46,876 nucleotides of DNA from an uncultured euryarchaeote (GCA_937872085.1 CALMQK010000294.1:1-46876); one strand, 5' to 3'. Counted from the first letter of the stretch, positions 15,334-24,812 are shown. Program-made: numbers and translations. Notes: a model not told the origin generated them from the sequence alone.

Positions 15334-17244
15334 GTGGCTAGAGAAGCCAAGCGTAGGTTCAAAGTCACGTTCCCCTCGGACGAAGTGTCGGTCGAAGTTG
15401 CCGAGGGCACGACCCTGCTCGATGCTTGCAGGCTCGCGGAGATAGCCATCGATGCGGTATGCGGCGGAGAGGGCAAGTGCGGAAGGTGCAAGATGAGGCC
15501 GAATGGCTCCTTCAAAGCGACCCCTTCGTCGTTCATCACCGAGGCCGAGGCCTCGGAGGGCATCGTCCTCGGCTGCCAATGCTATGTTCACGGCGACCTC
15601 ACGGTGGAGATCCTGCCGCGCTCAAGGATAGGTAGGCACCAGATACTCACCAAGAGCGTCGCGGAGATACCACACCCGATCCAGCCTTGGGTCTACAAAC
15701 GATTCGTCGAGCTGCCACCGGCGACGATCAACGACAACATCGCCGACTTCGAACGGCTGACCCGGGGGCTCGGGACCATGGGCCTCTGTGCCCCGCTGGA
15801 GACGCTCAACGAGCTCTCGGGTGCGCTGAGGGCCAGCGGTTGGAAGGTCACCGCGACCATATCCAAGATCGAGCCCGTCAACGAGGTCACGCGGGTTGAG
15901 CCTCTCGACAGGGCTGGCACGCTCCTCGGCATCGCGGTCGACATAGGGACCACGACCATGGTAGTGGACCTCGTCGACCTGCACTTCGGAAGCGTCATCG
16001 CGACCGCATCGGACTACAACAGGCAGACTTCGCGAGGGGAGGATGTGATCTCTCGGATGATGTACGGCGAGGAGAAGGGTGGGGACGAACTCAGGGTCCT
16101 CGCCAGGGATACCATCAACGAGCTGATCTCGAGAGTCCTCAGATCGGCCACCATCAAGCTGGGCAAGCGACCCTCTGCGGGGGACGTGGTCGCGGCATCG
16201 ATAGCCGGTAACACGATCATGACCCACTTCTTCCTCGGGCTTGACACCAGACGGATCCGCCTGGAGCCCTATGTTCCCGTCGCATATCATATGCCCTGCC
16301 TGAAAGGGCGGGAGGTCGACCTTGGAATCAACCCGAGGGCGAGAGCGTTCATATTCCCATCGCGCGCGGGTTACGTGGGAGGGGATGTCATCGCGGACGT
16401 GCTCGCGAGCGGGATGCACAGGTCGAATGATCTCACGCTCCTGATCGATGTCGGTACCAACGGAGAGATAGTCCTCGGAGGAAAGGATTGGCTGGCATCT
16501 TGCTCCTGTTCCGCGGGACCCGCGTTCGAAGGGGGAGAGGTCTCGTGCGGCATGAGGGCCATGGAAGGCGCGATCGACAAGATCCGGATCAACGACGACC
16601 TTACATCATCATACCACGTGATCGGCGGGGCTCCCCCCGTCGGGATATGTGGCTCTGGTCTGATCGACCTCGTCGCGGAGATGTACGCATCCGGGATCAT
16701 AGACCGGAAGGCCAGGATCCAGGAGTCCGGGTCCAAGAGGACAAGAGCCTCCGAAAGCGGTCTCGAGTACGTCATCGAGACGAAGGGTAGATTGGGCAAG
16801 GGCGCTTCGGCGGACCTTGTCGTTACGGACGCGGACCTGCAGAACCTCCTGCGGACGAAAGCAGCGGTATTCGCCGCGTGCTCGACTCTTCTGAAGAAGA
16901 CAGACGAGTCGCTCGACGGGATGGCAGGCGTGGTCATCGCAGGTGGGTTCGGATTCCACATCGACATCGCCCGTGCGATATCGATCGGGATGTTCCCCGA
17001 CCTGCCCCAGGAGAAGTACAGGTTCATAGGCAACGGCTCGCTCGGGGGGGCGAGATTGGCCCTGATTTCGGCGAAAAGAAGGAGAGAGGTCGAGGACATA
17101 TTCGAGAAGATGACCTACTTCGAGCTGAGCGTCGATAACGACTTCTACAACGAATTCTCGTCGTCGCTGTTCATCCCTCACACGGACCTGAGCAGGTTCC
17201 CGAGCGTCGCAAGGAACAGGGCTGGCAGGAGGGGGGCGAGATGA
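15334..17244 (+). CDS. acsV: RACo-type reductive activator of the corrinoid protein
   Basis: ATP-dependent activator that re-reduces the inactive Co(II) corrinoid protein. About 636 residues, normal for RACo. Domains: N-terminal [2Fe-2S] ferredoxin-like domain with Cys in AVCGGEGKCGRCK and CQC; a middle linker; then a large ASKHA-type ATPase domain (DUF4445) with GIAVDIGTTTMVVDLVD, AGNTIMTHFFLGL, LLIDVGTNGEIV, SCSAGPAFEGGEVSCGM and VVIAGGFGFHIDI. I take GTG at 15334; an in-frame TTG at 15301 would add eleven residues not seen in the family. The stop overlaps the cooC start by 4 bp (ATGA). Confidence 0.9.
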   Translation: MAREAKRRFKVTFPSDEVSVEVAEGTTLLDACRLAEIAIDAVCGGEGKCGRCKMRPNGSFKATPSSFITEAEASEGIVLGCQCYVHGDLTVEILPRSRIGRHQILTKSVAEIPHPIQPWVYKRFVELPPATINDNIADFERLTRGLGTMGLCAPLETLNELSGALRASGWKVTATISKIEPVNEVTRVEPLDRAGTLLGIAVDIGTTTMVVDLVDLHFGSVIATASDYNRQTSRGEDVISRMMYGEEKGGDELRVLARDTINELISRVLRSATIKLGKRPSAGDVVAASIAGNTIMTHFFLGLDTRRIRLEPYVPVAYHMPCLKGREVDLGINPRARAFIFPSRAGYVGGDVIADVLASGMHRSNDLTLLIDVGTNGEIVLGGKDWLASCSCSAGPAFEGGEVSCGMRAMEGAIDKIRINDDLTSSYHVIGGAPPVGICGSGLIDLVAEMYASGIIDRKARIQESGSKRTRASESGLEYVIETKGRLGKGASADLVVTDADLQNLLRTKAAVFAACSTLLKKTDESLDGMAGVVIAGGFGFHIDIARAISIGMFPDLPQEKYRFIGNGSLGGARLALISAKRRREVEDIFEKMTYFELSVDNDFYNEFSSSLFIPHTDLSRFPSVARNRAGRRGAR

Positions 17245-17996
17245 CCTACGTGATCGCGGTCGCCGGAAAGGGTGGAGTGGGCAAGACGACCTTCGCGGCC
17301 TTGGCGGTCCGCCATCTGTGCGATGCGACCGGGGACGTCGTGCTCGCAGTGGATGCGGACCCGAACTCCAACCTGGGAGAGAAGCTCGGGACACCCCCTG
17401 GAAGGACCTTGGGAGATATCAGGGAGGAGATGCTGGTCAACGGAGACGAGCTGCCCAAGGGCGTGTCGAAGCAGGAACACATCGACTACCAGATCAGGCT
17501 CGCGCTGAAGGAAGGGCACGAGTTCGACCTCCTCACGATGGGGAGGCAGGAGGGGCCGGGCTGCTATTGCTACGTCAACAACATGCTGAGGACCATCGTG
17601 GATTCGTTGGCGGACAGATACAAGTACGTGGTGATAGACAACGAGGCTGGCATGGAGCACCTGAGCAGGAGGACGACGAAGAGATCCGATGTCCTCTTCG
17701 TCCTCCACGACGGGTCGAAGGCATCACTCGAAGCCTCCCGGAGGATCTCGGCCCTCGCCGACGAGATGAAGATCAAGATCGGTCGAAAGGCGCTCGTATG
17801 CAATCTCCTGAGCTCCGGTTCGGAGGCCCTCTCGATCCCCGAGCTTCCAGGCTTCGATGCGGCCTACGGAATCAGGAGATCGAGCAAGATACAGGCCAAG
17901 ATGGTCGAGATGGAATCCCTCATGGACATCCCGAAGACCGACCCAGCGTTCTCGGACGTGGCCAGAGTCGTGGATGCGGAGCGGAAGAGGAACTGA
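17241..17996 (+). CDS. cooC: CooC/AcsF-type nickel-insertion ATPase, copy 1
   Basis: MinD/ParA-class ATPase that matures the nickel sites of CO dehydrogenase/acetyl-CoA synthase. 251 aa. Deviant Walker A AGKGGVGKTTF at residues 7-17, switch DADPNSNLGEKLG, the family CXC metal motif in GPGCYCYVNNML (dimer-interface nickel site), and DNEAGMEHLSRRT. It is translationally coupled to the RACo gene (4-bp overlap) and its stop is only 2 bp from the stop of the convergent acsC. A second cooC lies at 24.8 kb; the two differ clearly in sequence, so they are not a recent duplication and may serve different metal sites. Confidence 0.9.
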   Translation: MTYVIAVAGKGGVGKTTFAALAVRHLCDATGDVVLAVDADPNSNLGEKLGTPPGRTLGDIREEMLVNGDELPKGVSKQEHIDYQIRLALKEGHEFDLLTMGRQEGPGCYCYVNNMLRTIVDSLADRYKYVVIDNEAGMEHLSRRTTKRSDVLFVLHDGSKASLEASRRISALADEMKIKIGRKALVCNLLSSGSEALSIPELPGFDAAYGIRRSSKIQAKMVEMESLMDIPKTDPAFSDVARVVDAERKRN

Positions 17997-17998
17997 GC

Positions 17999-19327
17999 TC
18001 AGACGGACATCGCTTTCAGAACCTTCGGCAGCCCCGAGGACTCCCTCGGCCCGACGACGACCTTCATGTTCGTCAGCTCGTTGAGCTTCCCGCTCATCCT
18101 GCTGACCTGACCCGGGATCATAAGCTCGTTCCTCGTGTTCTTCTCCTTGACCTTCTCGGCCTCGATGGCCTTGGCCACGGATTCCGGTGTCAGCTTACCC
18201 GCAGCGAACGCGGTCATGACGGACTGACCGTCCGTGTCGACGACGAGCAGCCAGACGGGCAACTTGCTCTTCTCTATGTCCGCCCTGACCGTGAAATATG
18301 TCAGCGAGAAGTTGCTCGTGAAGAGCACTGGCGATTTGTCGGTCGGCTCACCGACTTTGTAGAGGCCGGCCTTGACCTGGATCGGGACCTGTGGATCCGT
18401 GAATATGTTCTGCCTCAAGGCCATGAGCGGGTAGATGAACTCTCTGGACACGTCCTCCATCAACACCATCGACGAGTACTTCATCACACCAAGCGCGGCC
18501 TTGATCTCATCTCGGGGCGATTTCCCAAGGACCGTCACTGTCGGGTATCCCAGCGGCCTGAACTTCTTCTTTATGGCCGCCCTTCGAATCGTAGTCAACT
18601 TCTCCAGCATATCGTTCGCGGTCGACCCGGACGGCTCGAGGACGAGGTCCACCACGCCTGCTTTCTTCGCCTTCTCGGTGAGCGACGACAGTTCCTCGGC
18701 GCTCGCAGTGCCTCCGATCACCAAGGGGAAGGCGCATGCTTTCGCGACGGTGATCATATCGTCGAAGTTCTGCGGGGTCGCACGATACAGGAGCGGCCTC
18801 CCCGGCGCGCACAGCGCAAGAGCCTCCGCCATGAGTTTGGGGTCTTCGGTCATGATGGTGACGGGAAGCCCGATCCCAGCCGCATACCTGACCGCGTCGA
18901 GGAATTCCTGAGGCGTGCCCGTGGAGTGCCTGACGGCCACGGAGTCAACACGGATGATCTGTCCCACTCTCTCGAATGAGAGGGATCTCGCAGTCTCCAG
19001 CTTGGCCTTGACCATGTCGATTCCCTCGGCATCGTCCGCGATGATCCCCAGGACCGTCGGGTGGAAGAACGCCTTGTCGTGCCTGAAGAGCTGTGTCTCG
19101 TCCCCGATCTTGGCAGCGGCATCCGCAGTGCCGAACGTGACCAGCTTGATGGGGGGCGCTCCGCTCTCTTCGAGCGCGACCTTCGCTTCGGGGCTCACGT
19201 ACGGGCATGCGGCCAGCGCGACCTTCTGGTTAGCCAGCTGCATCGCGAACGCGAGGCATGTCGGGAACTTACACTCGCCGCAGTTCTTCTTCGGAAGCAA
19301 CTTGTAAATCTCCATGGCCGTCGGCAT
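17999..19327 (-). CDS. acsC: corrinoid/iron-sulfur protein large subunit
   Basis: Large (gamma) subunit of the corrinoid/iron-sulfur protein, the methyl carrier between AcsE and acetyl-CoA synthase. 442 aa, as in bacteria. The N-terminal [4Fe-4S] domain has four Cys in NCGECKFPTCLAF (16, 19, 24) and AACPYV (41). A TIM-barrel follows (VGQIIRVDSVAVRHSTGTPQ; PLLYRATPQNFDDM) and then the C-terminal cobamide-binding domain (NELMIPGQVSRMSGKLNELT, where the 'base-off' corrinoid binds). ATG at 19327 is 2 bp after the acsD stop with GGGAGG upstream, so one operon with acsAB and acsD. Confidence 0.92.
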   Translation of the reverse strand: MPTAMEIYKLLPKKNCGECKFPTCLAFAMQLANQKVALAACPYVSPEAKVALEESGAPPIKLVTFGTADAAAKIGDETQLFRHDKAFFHPTVLGIIADDAEGIDMVKAKLETARSLSFERVGQIIRVDSVAVRHSTGTPQEFLDAVRYAAGIGLPVTIMTEDPKLMAEALALCAPGRPLLYRATPQNFDDMITVAKACAFPLVIGGTASAEELSSLTEKAKKAGVVDLVLEPSGSTANDMLEKLTTIRRAAIKKKFRPLGYPTVTVLGKSPRDEIKAALGVMKYSSMVLMEDVSREFIYPLMALRQNIFTDPQVPIQVKAGLYKVGEPTDKSPVLFTSNFSLTYFTVRADIEKSKLPVWLLVVDTDGQSVMTAFAAGKLTPESVAKAIEAEKVKEKNTRNELMIPGQVSRMSGKLNELTNMKVVVGPRESSGLPKVLKAMSV

Positions 19328-19329
19328 TC

Positions 19330-20283
19330 CTAAACGCCTCCCATCAGGTCAGCAAGGGCGTCCTTGAGTCCTGCCACCGCCTTCGGATGGCGCATCACGA
19401 CCATGTCCGCTCCAGCGACGAGCGCGGAGTACGCAGTGATCTTCTCCCAGTTCTGGCCCCTCAGCTCCGACCTCCCCTTATCCAGGCTCTCTTCCACCGC
19501 GTCCGGAACGGTCCAGGCACAAGAGCAGTCGCAAAGCATCGGCATCTGCAGGACCGGGTCCCCAGAAAGCGCGCTCTGCCTCAGCCGCTCGATCACCGAA
19601 TACGAGTACTCCAGCCCCATCCCCAGGGCCGCCATGAGAGGGTCCATGATGATGTTCTCGGGCTTCATGCCGAAGTCCAGCAACAGGATGTTCATCTGCT
19701 TCGCGAGGTTGATGTCAAGGTTGGAGAACGCGACGATCCCGTGGCCGTTTGCCATCGCGGCGGCGGTGATGGACTTGTACGCCTTCTCCTCTGCCTGTCC
19801 GAGAAACAGCTTCTCACCCTTCGCGGCGTTCGAGACGGCCTCCATGAGCTTGGCATCCTTCTCCTCGGATCCGCAGCCGTAGACGATGAGCGGCAGGGAT
19901 ACCGATTTCAGAACCTTCTGGACGAGCGACACGCACTCCTCCACCGGCCTGTTCTCCTCATCCGGGTTGGCGGAAAGAAGCCTCAGGAGCAGGACATCCG
20001 CGCCCCATTCGCTCTCGCACTTCCTCGCCCACTCGACTGGATCTTTGACGACGGGGCCCATCGAACTGACCAACTGATCAGGAACGACGCGCATCGTGTC
20101 GACTACGTCCATGGCCACGAGCGGCTTGTGAGGCATCTCGCTCTCGAATCTGTGGAAGGGTAGCCCGTTCGAGCCGCCCAGTACAAGTCTGACACTCCTG
20201 GTGCCACCCTGTTCCTTGGTGGCGCCTATCGCTACTTCCCGTATCCTTCCTTGAAATTTCTCTTTCGGCACTTCAAAGGCCAT
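19330..20283 (-). CDS. acsD: corrinoid/iron-sulfur protein small subunit
   Basis: Small (delta) subunit of the corrinoid/iron-sulfur protein, a TIM barrel that caps the cobamide. About 317 aa. Family signatures: VRLVLGGSNGLPFHRFE, MPHKPLVAMDVVDT, ADVLLLRLLSANPDEENR, MANGHGIVAFSNLDINLAKQ (split by the usual conserved 'D.N.aKq') and DPLMAALGMGLEYSYSVIER. I chose ATG at 20283 because AGAGGTGA sits 5-6 nt before it; an upstream GTG falls inside that ribosome site. It lies 18 bp downstream of the acsAB stop. Confidence 0.92.
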   Translation of the reverse strand: MAFEVPKEKFQGRIREVAIGATKEQGGTRSVRLVLGGSNGLPFHRFESEMPHKPLVAMDVVDTMRVVPDQLVSSMGPVVKDPVEWARKCESEWGADVLLLRLLSANPDEENRPVEECVSLVQKVLKSVSLPLIVYGCGSEEKDAKLMEAVSNAAKGEKLFLGQAEEKAYKSITAAAMANGHGIVAFSNLDINLAKQMNILLLDFGMKPENIIMDPLMAALGMGLEYSYSVIERLRQSALSGDPVLQMPMLCDCSCAWTVPDAVEESLDKGRSELRGQNWEKITAYSALVAGADMVVMRHPKAVAGLKDALADLMGGV

Positions 20284-20301
20284 TCCCGTCACCTCTGGTC
20301 T

Positions 20302-23300
20302 TCAAGTCATCATAGGAGGCATCCTCAGGGCTGGATGGTCCACTTTCACCAGCCAGTTGCTGAGCTCCTCAGGGGTCTTGGCGACCGTCTCATCGGCGAT
20401 CTTGCTCACAAAGTCTGGCACGCCTGCCTCTGCGGCCCTCTTGTTGAGCTCCTCCTTCATCGCCTCTTTCAGGTCCTTTGGCATCCAGACGATGCGCAGG
20501 AAGCCGCCGTCCGCGCTGATGAACTTCTTGCTAACAATGTATCTTCTCCCGACTCCGATGAAGCCGGGCATCTGCACCCCGCCCCCGATCGAGCCAGCGA
20601 GAGTCGAGAACGACATTCCGAGCGGGGTCATGCCGGAGTGCTCCCTGTTGACCACAACAACGCCCTGAAGATCCGGGGACACTCCGACGATGCACTCGAA
20701 GCATCCGCACGACGTCATCGGGTCCTCCATCATCGTGTATGCGCTGAACTTCTGCAACTTGCCGTGAGTCTTCTCTACAACGACCTCGTTCACGCCGCTC
20801 CACTGTCCCTTGACCGGGTCGATGGTCTCCTTCTTCGGGACCGGGTTGTTCGGGCCCGTCGGCGCGATCTGGAACGATGCTTTCGCGTCCAACCAGTTGA
20901 TGGCTCCGCAGAGGCCCAGCCGCTCGGGCGTGACTATGCACAGGTGGCCGGGCGCGAAGCTCTGGCAGAGCGAGCAGGTGTAGAACGTATCGACTCTCTC
21001 GTCGGTGAGGTCCGCGATCCTGGCGTCTCTCTCGGCATAAGACACCTTCGCCTCGTCGACATGCTTGCGCAGCTCTGCCTCATCTGTGATGATCGTGACT
21101 TCGATCTTCGAGACGATCGCGCCGAACTCCTGCTTCATCTTCGTGACGAGGATGTCCCCGAAGTGCTTCAGCCGCAATCCGGCCTTCACGGAGTTCTTGC
21201 TCAGCCTGATCCACAACAGGTTCCTCTGGCCCGTATGCCACGCGCCCTCGGCGAAGTTGGTGAACTGGTGTATCCTCCGCTCCAGGACCGACTCGAAGTC
21301 CTTCTGCATGTTCTTGCCGTAGACATTGACGAATATCCCCAGATGGATCGATGCCCCCTCCGCCATCTGGTCCACGTCCTTGCCAATGAGCGTGATCTTC
21401 CCGTCGTTGACCTCCTCTGCGTTCCTCATCTTGAGCAGTTCGAACGCGAGCGTCTTGGACGGACCGCCCGCCTCGATGTACATGTCCGGCCTGCGTATGG
21501 TCTCGCCCTCGAAAGCTGGCCCGTACGGGACTGGCAGGTCGATGGCTCCCAGCTTTATGTGGCAGCCCCTGACCTCGATCGCCGTGGAGATCATCTCGTC
21601 GAGGTTCTTCTGCACGACGTACTTGTCGGGGATGGGCTCAACATCTTGGTCGGTGATCGTCGGCGAGCCGTTGAACATCACAGCGAACTCGGCGGCCACC
21701 TTGATGTCATCGAGCGGCCCGAGCTGGAGGACGAACACCTTCGGCCTCTTCAAGAGATACTTGAGCAATCCCTCGCGGTCCCCCTTCTGGACTCCGCCGA
21801 ACGAGAGCGCCGCCCTGATCGCGAAATTCAGACCGTGTATTATCTGAGTGAACTCTCCGACGGGGTACAGCATCCGGTCGAGCCCCATCGCGATCTTCTC
21901 ATCCTTCAGCTGCTGGATTATGTCGTAGGTGGCGATGATGAGCATGCCCTTGTTCTGGCAGTCCCGGATCATCTTCGCCAGCTTCTTCGGGTCGCTCGCC
22001 TTGCCGACGAAGACGGCGGCGCCCGGGATCGTGTCGTCGACGAATGCGATCCCCAGCTGCCTCAGGATCCTGTCGGGGATGAAACCGCAGTACGGGGTGC
22101 CCTCGTATGGAGTCGGGGTCTCGATGTACTTCAGCGCCTCGACGACTTCCGCGGCTATCATCGTCGCCTCACCGGAGGCAATCGCCGACTCGAGCGTCGG
22201 AACCTCGTCGATCTTGCCCCTTGCTTCACCCATCAGCCTCGGCAGGTCCCCTAGCTTCGTGATGTCCTTGCCAAGCCACGCGAACAGGCTCGGCAGCTGG
22301 TAACCGGTTTCCGGGAACTCCACCTTCTTGTCAGGACCGTACTTCCGCAACGCCTTGTTCAAGAGGATGTCCGCATAACCAGTCGCGATGATGGACCCCT
22401 CGATGGCCATCTTGAATAGCTTCTCTTTCGGGATCCTGTCCTTCTGTGGAACGTACGATGATGCGCGCTCAAGCTCGGGGTCAGTGATGCCCAGCTTCCA
22501 CCGCCTGTACTCGATCGCTGAGTAGAGCCTCTTCGCAGCCTCCTTCGGGTCCGGTTCGAAGATGAAGTAGCCACCGTAGACGTCCCTCGCGGTGTTCTCC
22601 AGTACTTCCGTCACGAGGGTGCTTCCGTAAATGTAGTTGATCGTTCCGACGTGGACTGGAAAGCCCATCGCGACGGCCCATGTGCCGATCGAGACCGCCT
22701 TCTCGTGCATGGCCTCGGGCGCGATCGCGACGAACGGTATCTTGTCGATGTCTACGCCCATCCTGTTCGCAATCTCCGTCGCGAGGTTGGAGAATCTGGG
22801 ATTGTCGACGCAGGAGCCGATGTGCCAGACGCAGGGCAGGCCGCTCTTGATCCCGGCAGCCTCGCTGAGCTCGGTGAGGAAGGACTGGAGACCTTCTCCA
22901 GCCAACTCAGAGGTCTTCCCGGGGTCCATGAAGCCCGCCTTGGCCAACTCGATCGCGTTGCAGCCCGTCGCGAGGCAAAGCACGCCGTGCTTCGCGAGCT
23001 CCCGCGCGATCGTGAGCACGCCCTCATCGTCCTTGGCCCTGGTGCTCTTGCAGCCGGCGAAAAGTGCGACTCCCCTGACACGTCCGTTCACGAGGTTGTC
23101 GACCAGGAACTGGAATGGGTCGTCCTTGTTCTTCTTGGAGAAGAGCTCCTTGATCTGCTCAAGGCTGAATCCCGCGACGACCCTCGATGTCTTCACCGTG
23201 GGCAGGAGTTTGGTCTTCCCGCGGTGCTTGAAGGCCTCCGCGGCCATCAGCAAGATCTCCTTGGCCGACGCTCTGGCCCTGTCGGGCGTGAATTCGATGT

Positions 23301-24432
23301 GGGTGTCTCCGACAAGCCTCGCCGCTTCCTCGGTCGAGATCAATTTCGTGTGTGTGCAACGGGCGAGAGTGGACAGGGACGGCATGAAACACTGGTAGTC
23401 CAGGACCATCGCGTCAAGGAGCCCGCTCAAAAGCACAAGCTCCTGGTTGAGGACGTTTGCGGCGATCGGGACACCTTTGCGCATGAGGATCTCATTCCCC
23501 GTGCAACACACGCCGACGATGTTGAATCGGTCCGCGCCGACCTTCTTCGCTTCATCCTTCATCTCACGAGAGACATCGACCAGAATGTCGCTCAAGAGCG
23601 GGTTGTGGCCGTGGACCGCGACGTTGATCGACTTCTCGTCGAGCACCCCCAGGTTCGCCTCGCTGAGGACGAGCTTCGGCGTGCCGAAGAGGACATCGCT
23701 CAGGTCCGAGGATATCTGCGCACCCGCGTAGTCCGACAGAGCGCACTTTATCCCGCCGAAGAGAATCGGAATCGGGTCTGCGTCGACCCCCATCGAGGTC
23801 CGGTGCATGACATCCGAGATCGAGGTCTCGATGTTGGAAGGAAGGACCGCGTGTGTGTCCCAGAGGAGAAGCCTCCCCTTGGTCACCGTGGACTTCAGAA
23901 ACGAGAGCGGTTCGTCCGTGTATCTAGAGTAATCCTCGAGGGCCTCTATGGACACAAGTTCGGCGAGGTTCCCCTTTCCCTGGATCCCCAGGCGCTTGGC
24001 GATCGCCTCGAGCTTCTGGCTGTCCGTGACCTTGTAGTCCTTCGCCTCACCCTTGCTGACCGCGTGAAGGACATGTGCTATCTCCTTGCCGTGGGCGGAG
24101 TGCGCCGCAGCCCCGGCGGCGATCATCCGGTCGATGTTCCTCGAGACTATCGTGTAATCTCTTGCGCCGCACAATCCCGTCGTCGGCTCCTTGCCCATGG
24201 GATTGATCCTGCACGGACCCTGAAGGCAGATCCTGCAGCAGAGACCGAGCTCTCCGAACCTGCACTGCGCTCCCTGGTTCGTAATCCTGTCAGCATAAGT
24301 ATGGATGCCCGAGTCGTGAAGGCTTGTGAGCATGGAAGCGCAGCTGCTGTCCCAGCAGTCGCAAGCGAGTCCCTTCTTGGCCTCACCCTTGACCGGGGCG
24401 GACTTTGTCTTGGTGACCACTTCTGATTCCAA
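20302..24432 (-). CDS. acsA-acsB: natural fusion of CO dehydrogenase and acetyl-CoA synthase
   Basis: One uninterrupted frame encodes both catalytic subunits of bacterial CODH/ACS (residue numbers count from an in-frame GTG at 24456). Residues 1-656 are AcsA/CooS: D-cluster Cys65/73, B-cluster Cys74/77/82/96, and C-cluster His284, Cys318, Cys356, Cys469, Cys499, Cys549. Residues 657-680 are a short linker. Residues 681-1384 are bacterial-type AcsB with its N-terminal CODH-contact domain and the A-cluster ligands Cys1161, 1164, 1173, 1183 plus Cys1250-Gly-Cys1252. Separate genes are the rule in acetogens, and archaeal CdhC lacks this N-terminal domain. The likely start is TTG at 24432, as AAGGTGG lies 6 nt upstream. 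First gene before acsD and acsC. All ligands being present argues for an active bifunctional enzyme. Confidence 0.93.
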   Translation of the reverse strand: MESEVVTKTKSAPVKGEAKKGLACDCWDSSCASMLTSLHDSGIHTYADRITNQGAQCRFGELGLCCRICLQGPCRINPMGKEPTTGLCGARDYTIVSRNIDRMIAAGAAAHSAHGKEIAHVLHAVSKGEAKDYKVTDSQKLEAIAKRLGIQGKGNLAELVSIEALEDYSRYTDEPLSFLKSTVTKGRLLLWDTHAVLPSNIETSISDVMHRTSMGVDADPIPILFGGIKCALSDYAGAQISSDLSDVLFGTPKLVLSEANLGVLDEKSINVAVHGHNPLLSDILVDVSREMKDEAKKVGADRFNIVGVCCTGNEILMRKGVPIAANVLNQELVLLSGLLDAMVLDYQCFMPSLSTLARCTHTKLISTEEAARLVGDTHIEFTPDRARASAKEILLMAAEAFKHRGKTKLLPTVKTSRVVAGFSLEQIKELFSKKNKDDPFQFLVDNLVNGRVRGVALFAGCKSTRAKDDEGVLTIARELAKHGVLCLATGCNAIELAKAGFMDPGKTSELAGEGLQSFLTELSEAAGIKSGLPCVWHIGSCVDNPRFSNLATEIANRMGVDIDKIPFVAIAPEAMHEKAVSIGTWAVAMGFPVHVGTINYIYGSTLVTEVLENTARDVYGGYFIFEPDPKEAAKRLYSAIEYRRWKLGITDPELERASSYVPQKDRIPKEKLFKMAIEGSIIATGYADILLNKALRKYGPDKKVEFPETGYQLPSLFAWLGKDITKLGDLPRLMGEARGKIDEVPTLESAIASGEATMIAAEVVEALKYIETPTPYEGTPYCGFIPDRILRQLGIAFVDDTIPGAAVFVGKASDPKKLAKMIRDCQNKGMLIIATYDIIQQLKDEKIAMGLDRMLYPVGEFTQIIHGLNFAIRAALSFGGVQKGDREGLLKYLLKRPKVFVLQLGPLDDIKVAAEFAVMFNGSPTITDQDVEPIPDKYVVQKNLDEMISTAIEVRGCHIKLGAIDLPVPYGPAFEGETIRRPDMYIEAGGPSKTLAFELLKMRNAEEVNDGKITLIGKDVDQMAEGASIHLGIFVNVYGKNMQKDFESVLERRIHQFTNFAEGAWHTGQRNLLWIRLSKNSVKAGLRLKHFGDILVTKMKQEFGAIVSKIEVTIITDEAELRKHVDEAKVSYAERDARIADLTDERVDTFYTCSLCQSFAPGHLCIVTPERLGLCGAINWLDAKASFQIAPTGPNNPVPKKETIDPVKGQWSGVNEVVVEKTHGKLQKFSAYTMMEDPMTSCGCFECIVGVSPDLQGVVVVNREHSGMTPLGMSFSTLAGSIGGGVQMPGFIGVGRRYIVSKKFISADGGFLRIVWMPKDLKEAMKEELNKRAAEAGVPDFVSKIADETVAKTPEELSNWLVKVDHPALRMPPMMT

Positions 24433-24456
24433 ACTATACCACCTTGAGATGCCCAC

Positions 24457-24812
24457 GTACTCTACTGAGGCCCAGTGGAGTTTCCCGCGTCCTCGAAGCC
24501 CGAACTACTATGAGAAAGTGTTGAATGTCGTTCAAGTCAATCGTCGATATCGGGTCCCCGACATGGGAATCAAACGAGCACACCTCCTGTGCATGCGCGT
24601 AGGGATGACTGCACGCGCAACATCCGCAACGAACTTGGGTGGAAACCCCCACTGCATTACCGAACATCTGGCTTACCGGTGACGCCCGCTTTCGAGGTCG
24701 ACATCTGACGAATAGACATGACGATACTAATACGTTGTTGTAACTCCACTTTCGGCGTATGACGAATAACTGGTCAAATGACGGCCGCAAGGAGGCGCCT
24801 GGCCTGCCGGGT
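24457..24812. other. 356-bp spacer upstream of the acsA-acsB fusion
   Basis: No credible gene on either strand. On the minus strand it is either a long leader or holds the promoter of the fusion gene. I see a weak TATA-like GTATTAGTATC about 290 bp before the start, no good box nearer, and one hairpin-capable pair (TGCGCGT / ACGCGCA, arms near 24594-24600 and 24613-24619, loop about 12 nt). Transcription might also come through from the upstream cooC/cooT/ACT genes. I find no cobalamin-riboswitch box. Confidence 0.5.

Noticed and set aside
17318..18979. 553-codon plus-strand frame across cooC and acsC
   Set aside because: It spans the ends of two well-supported genes on opposite strands and has no domain pattern.
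20251..22254. 667-codon open frame on the plus strand, antisense to the acs fusion
   Set aside because: Arg/Asp/Leu-rich translation with no family pattern; it mirrors the GC-rich codons of the real gene on the other strand. The same holds for the frame at 22651-24426.
22480..22510. Suspicion that the AcsA/AcsB junction is a lost stop codon
   Set aside because: The sequence shows a continuous frame with a sensible charged linker and no separate start or ribosome site for AcsB; kept as a fusion but flagged for read checking.
24540..24640. tRNA-like stretch (T-loop-like GTTTGATTCCC on the minus strand)
   Set aside because: Acceptor and anticodon stems cannot be formed; pairing of the T-arm fails.
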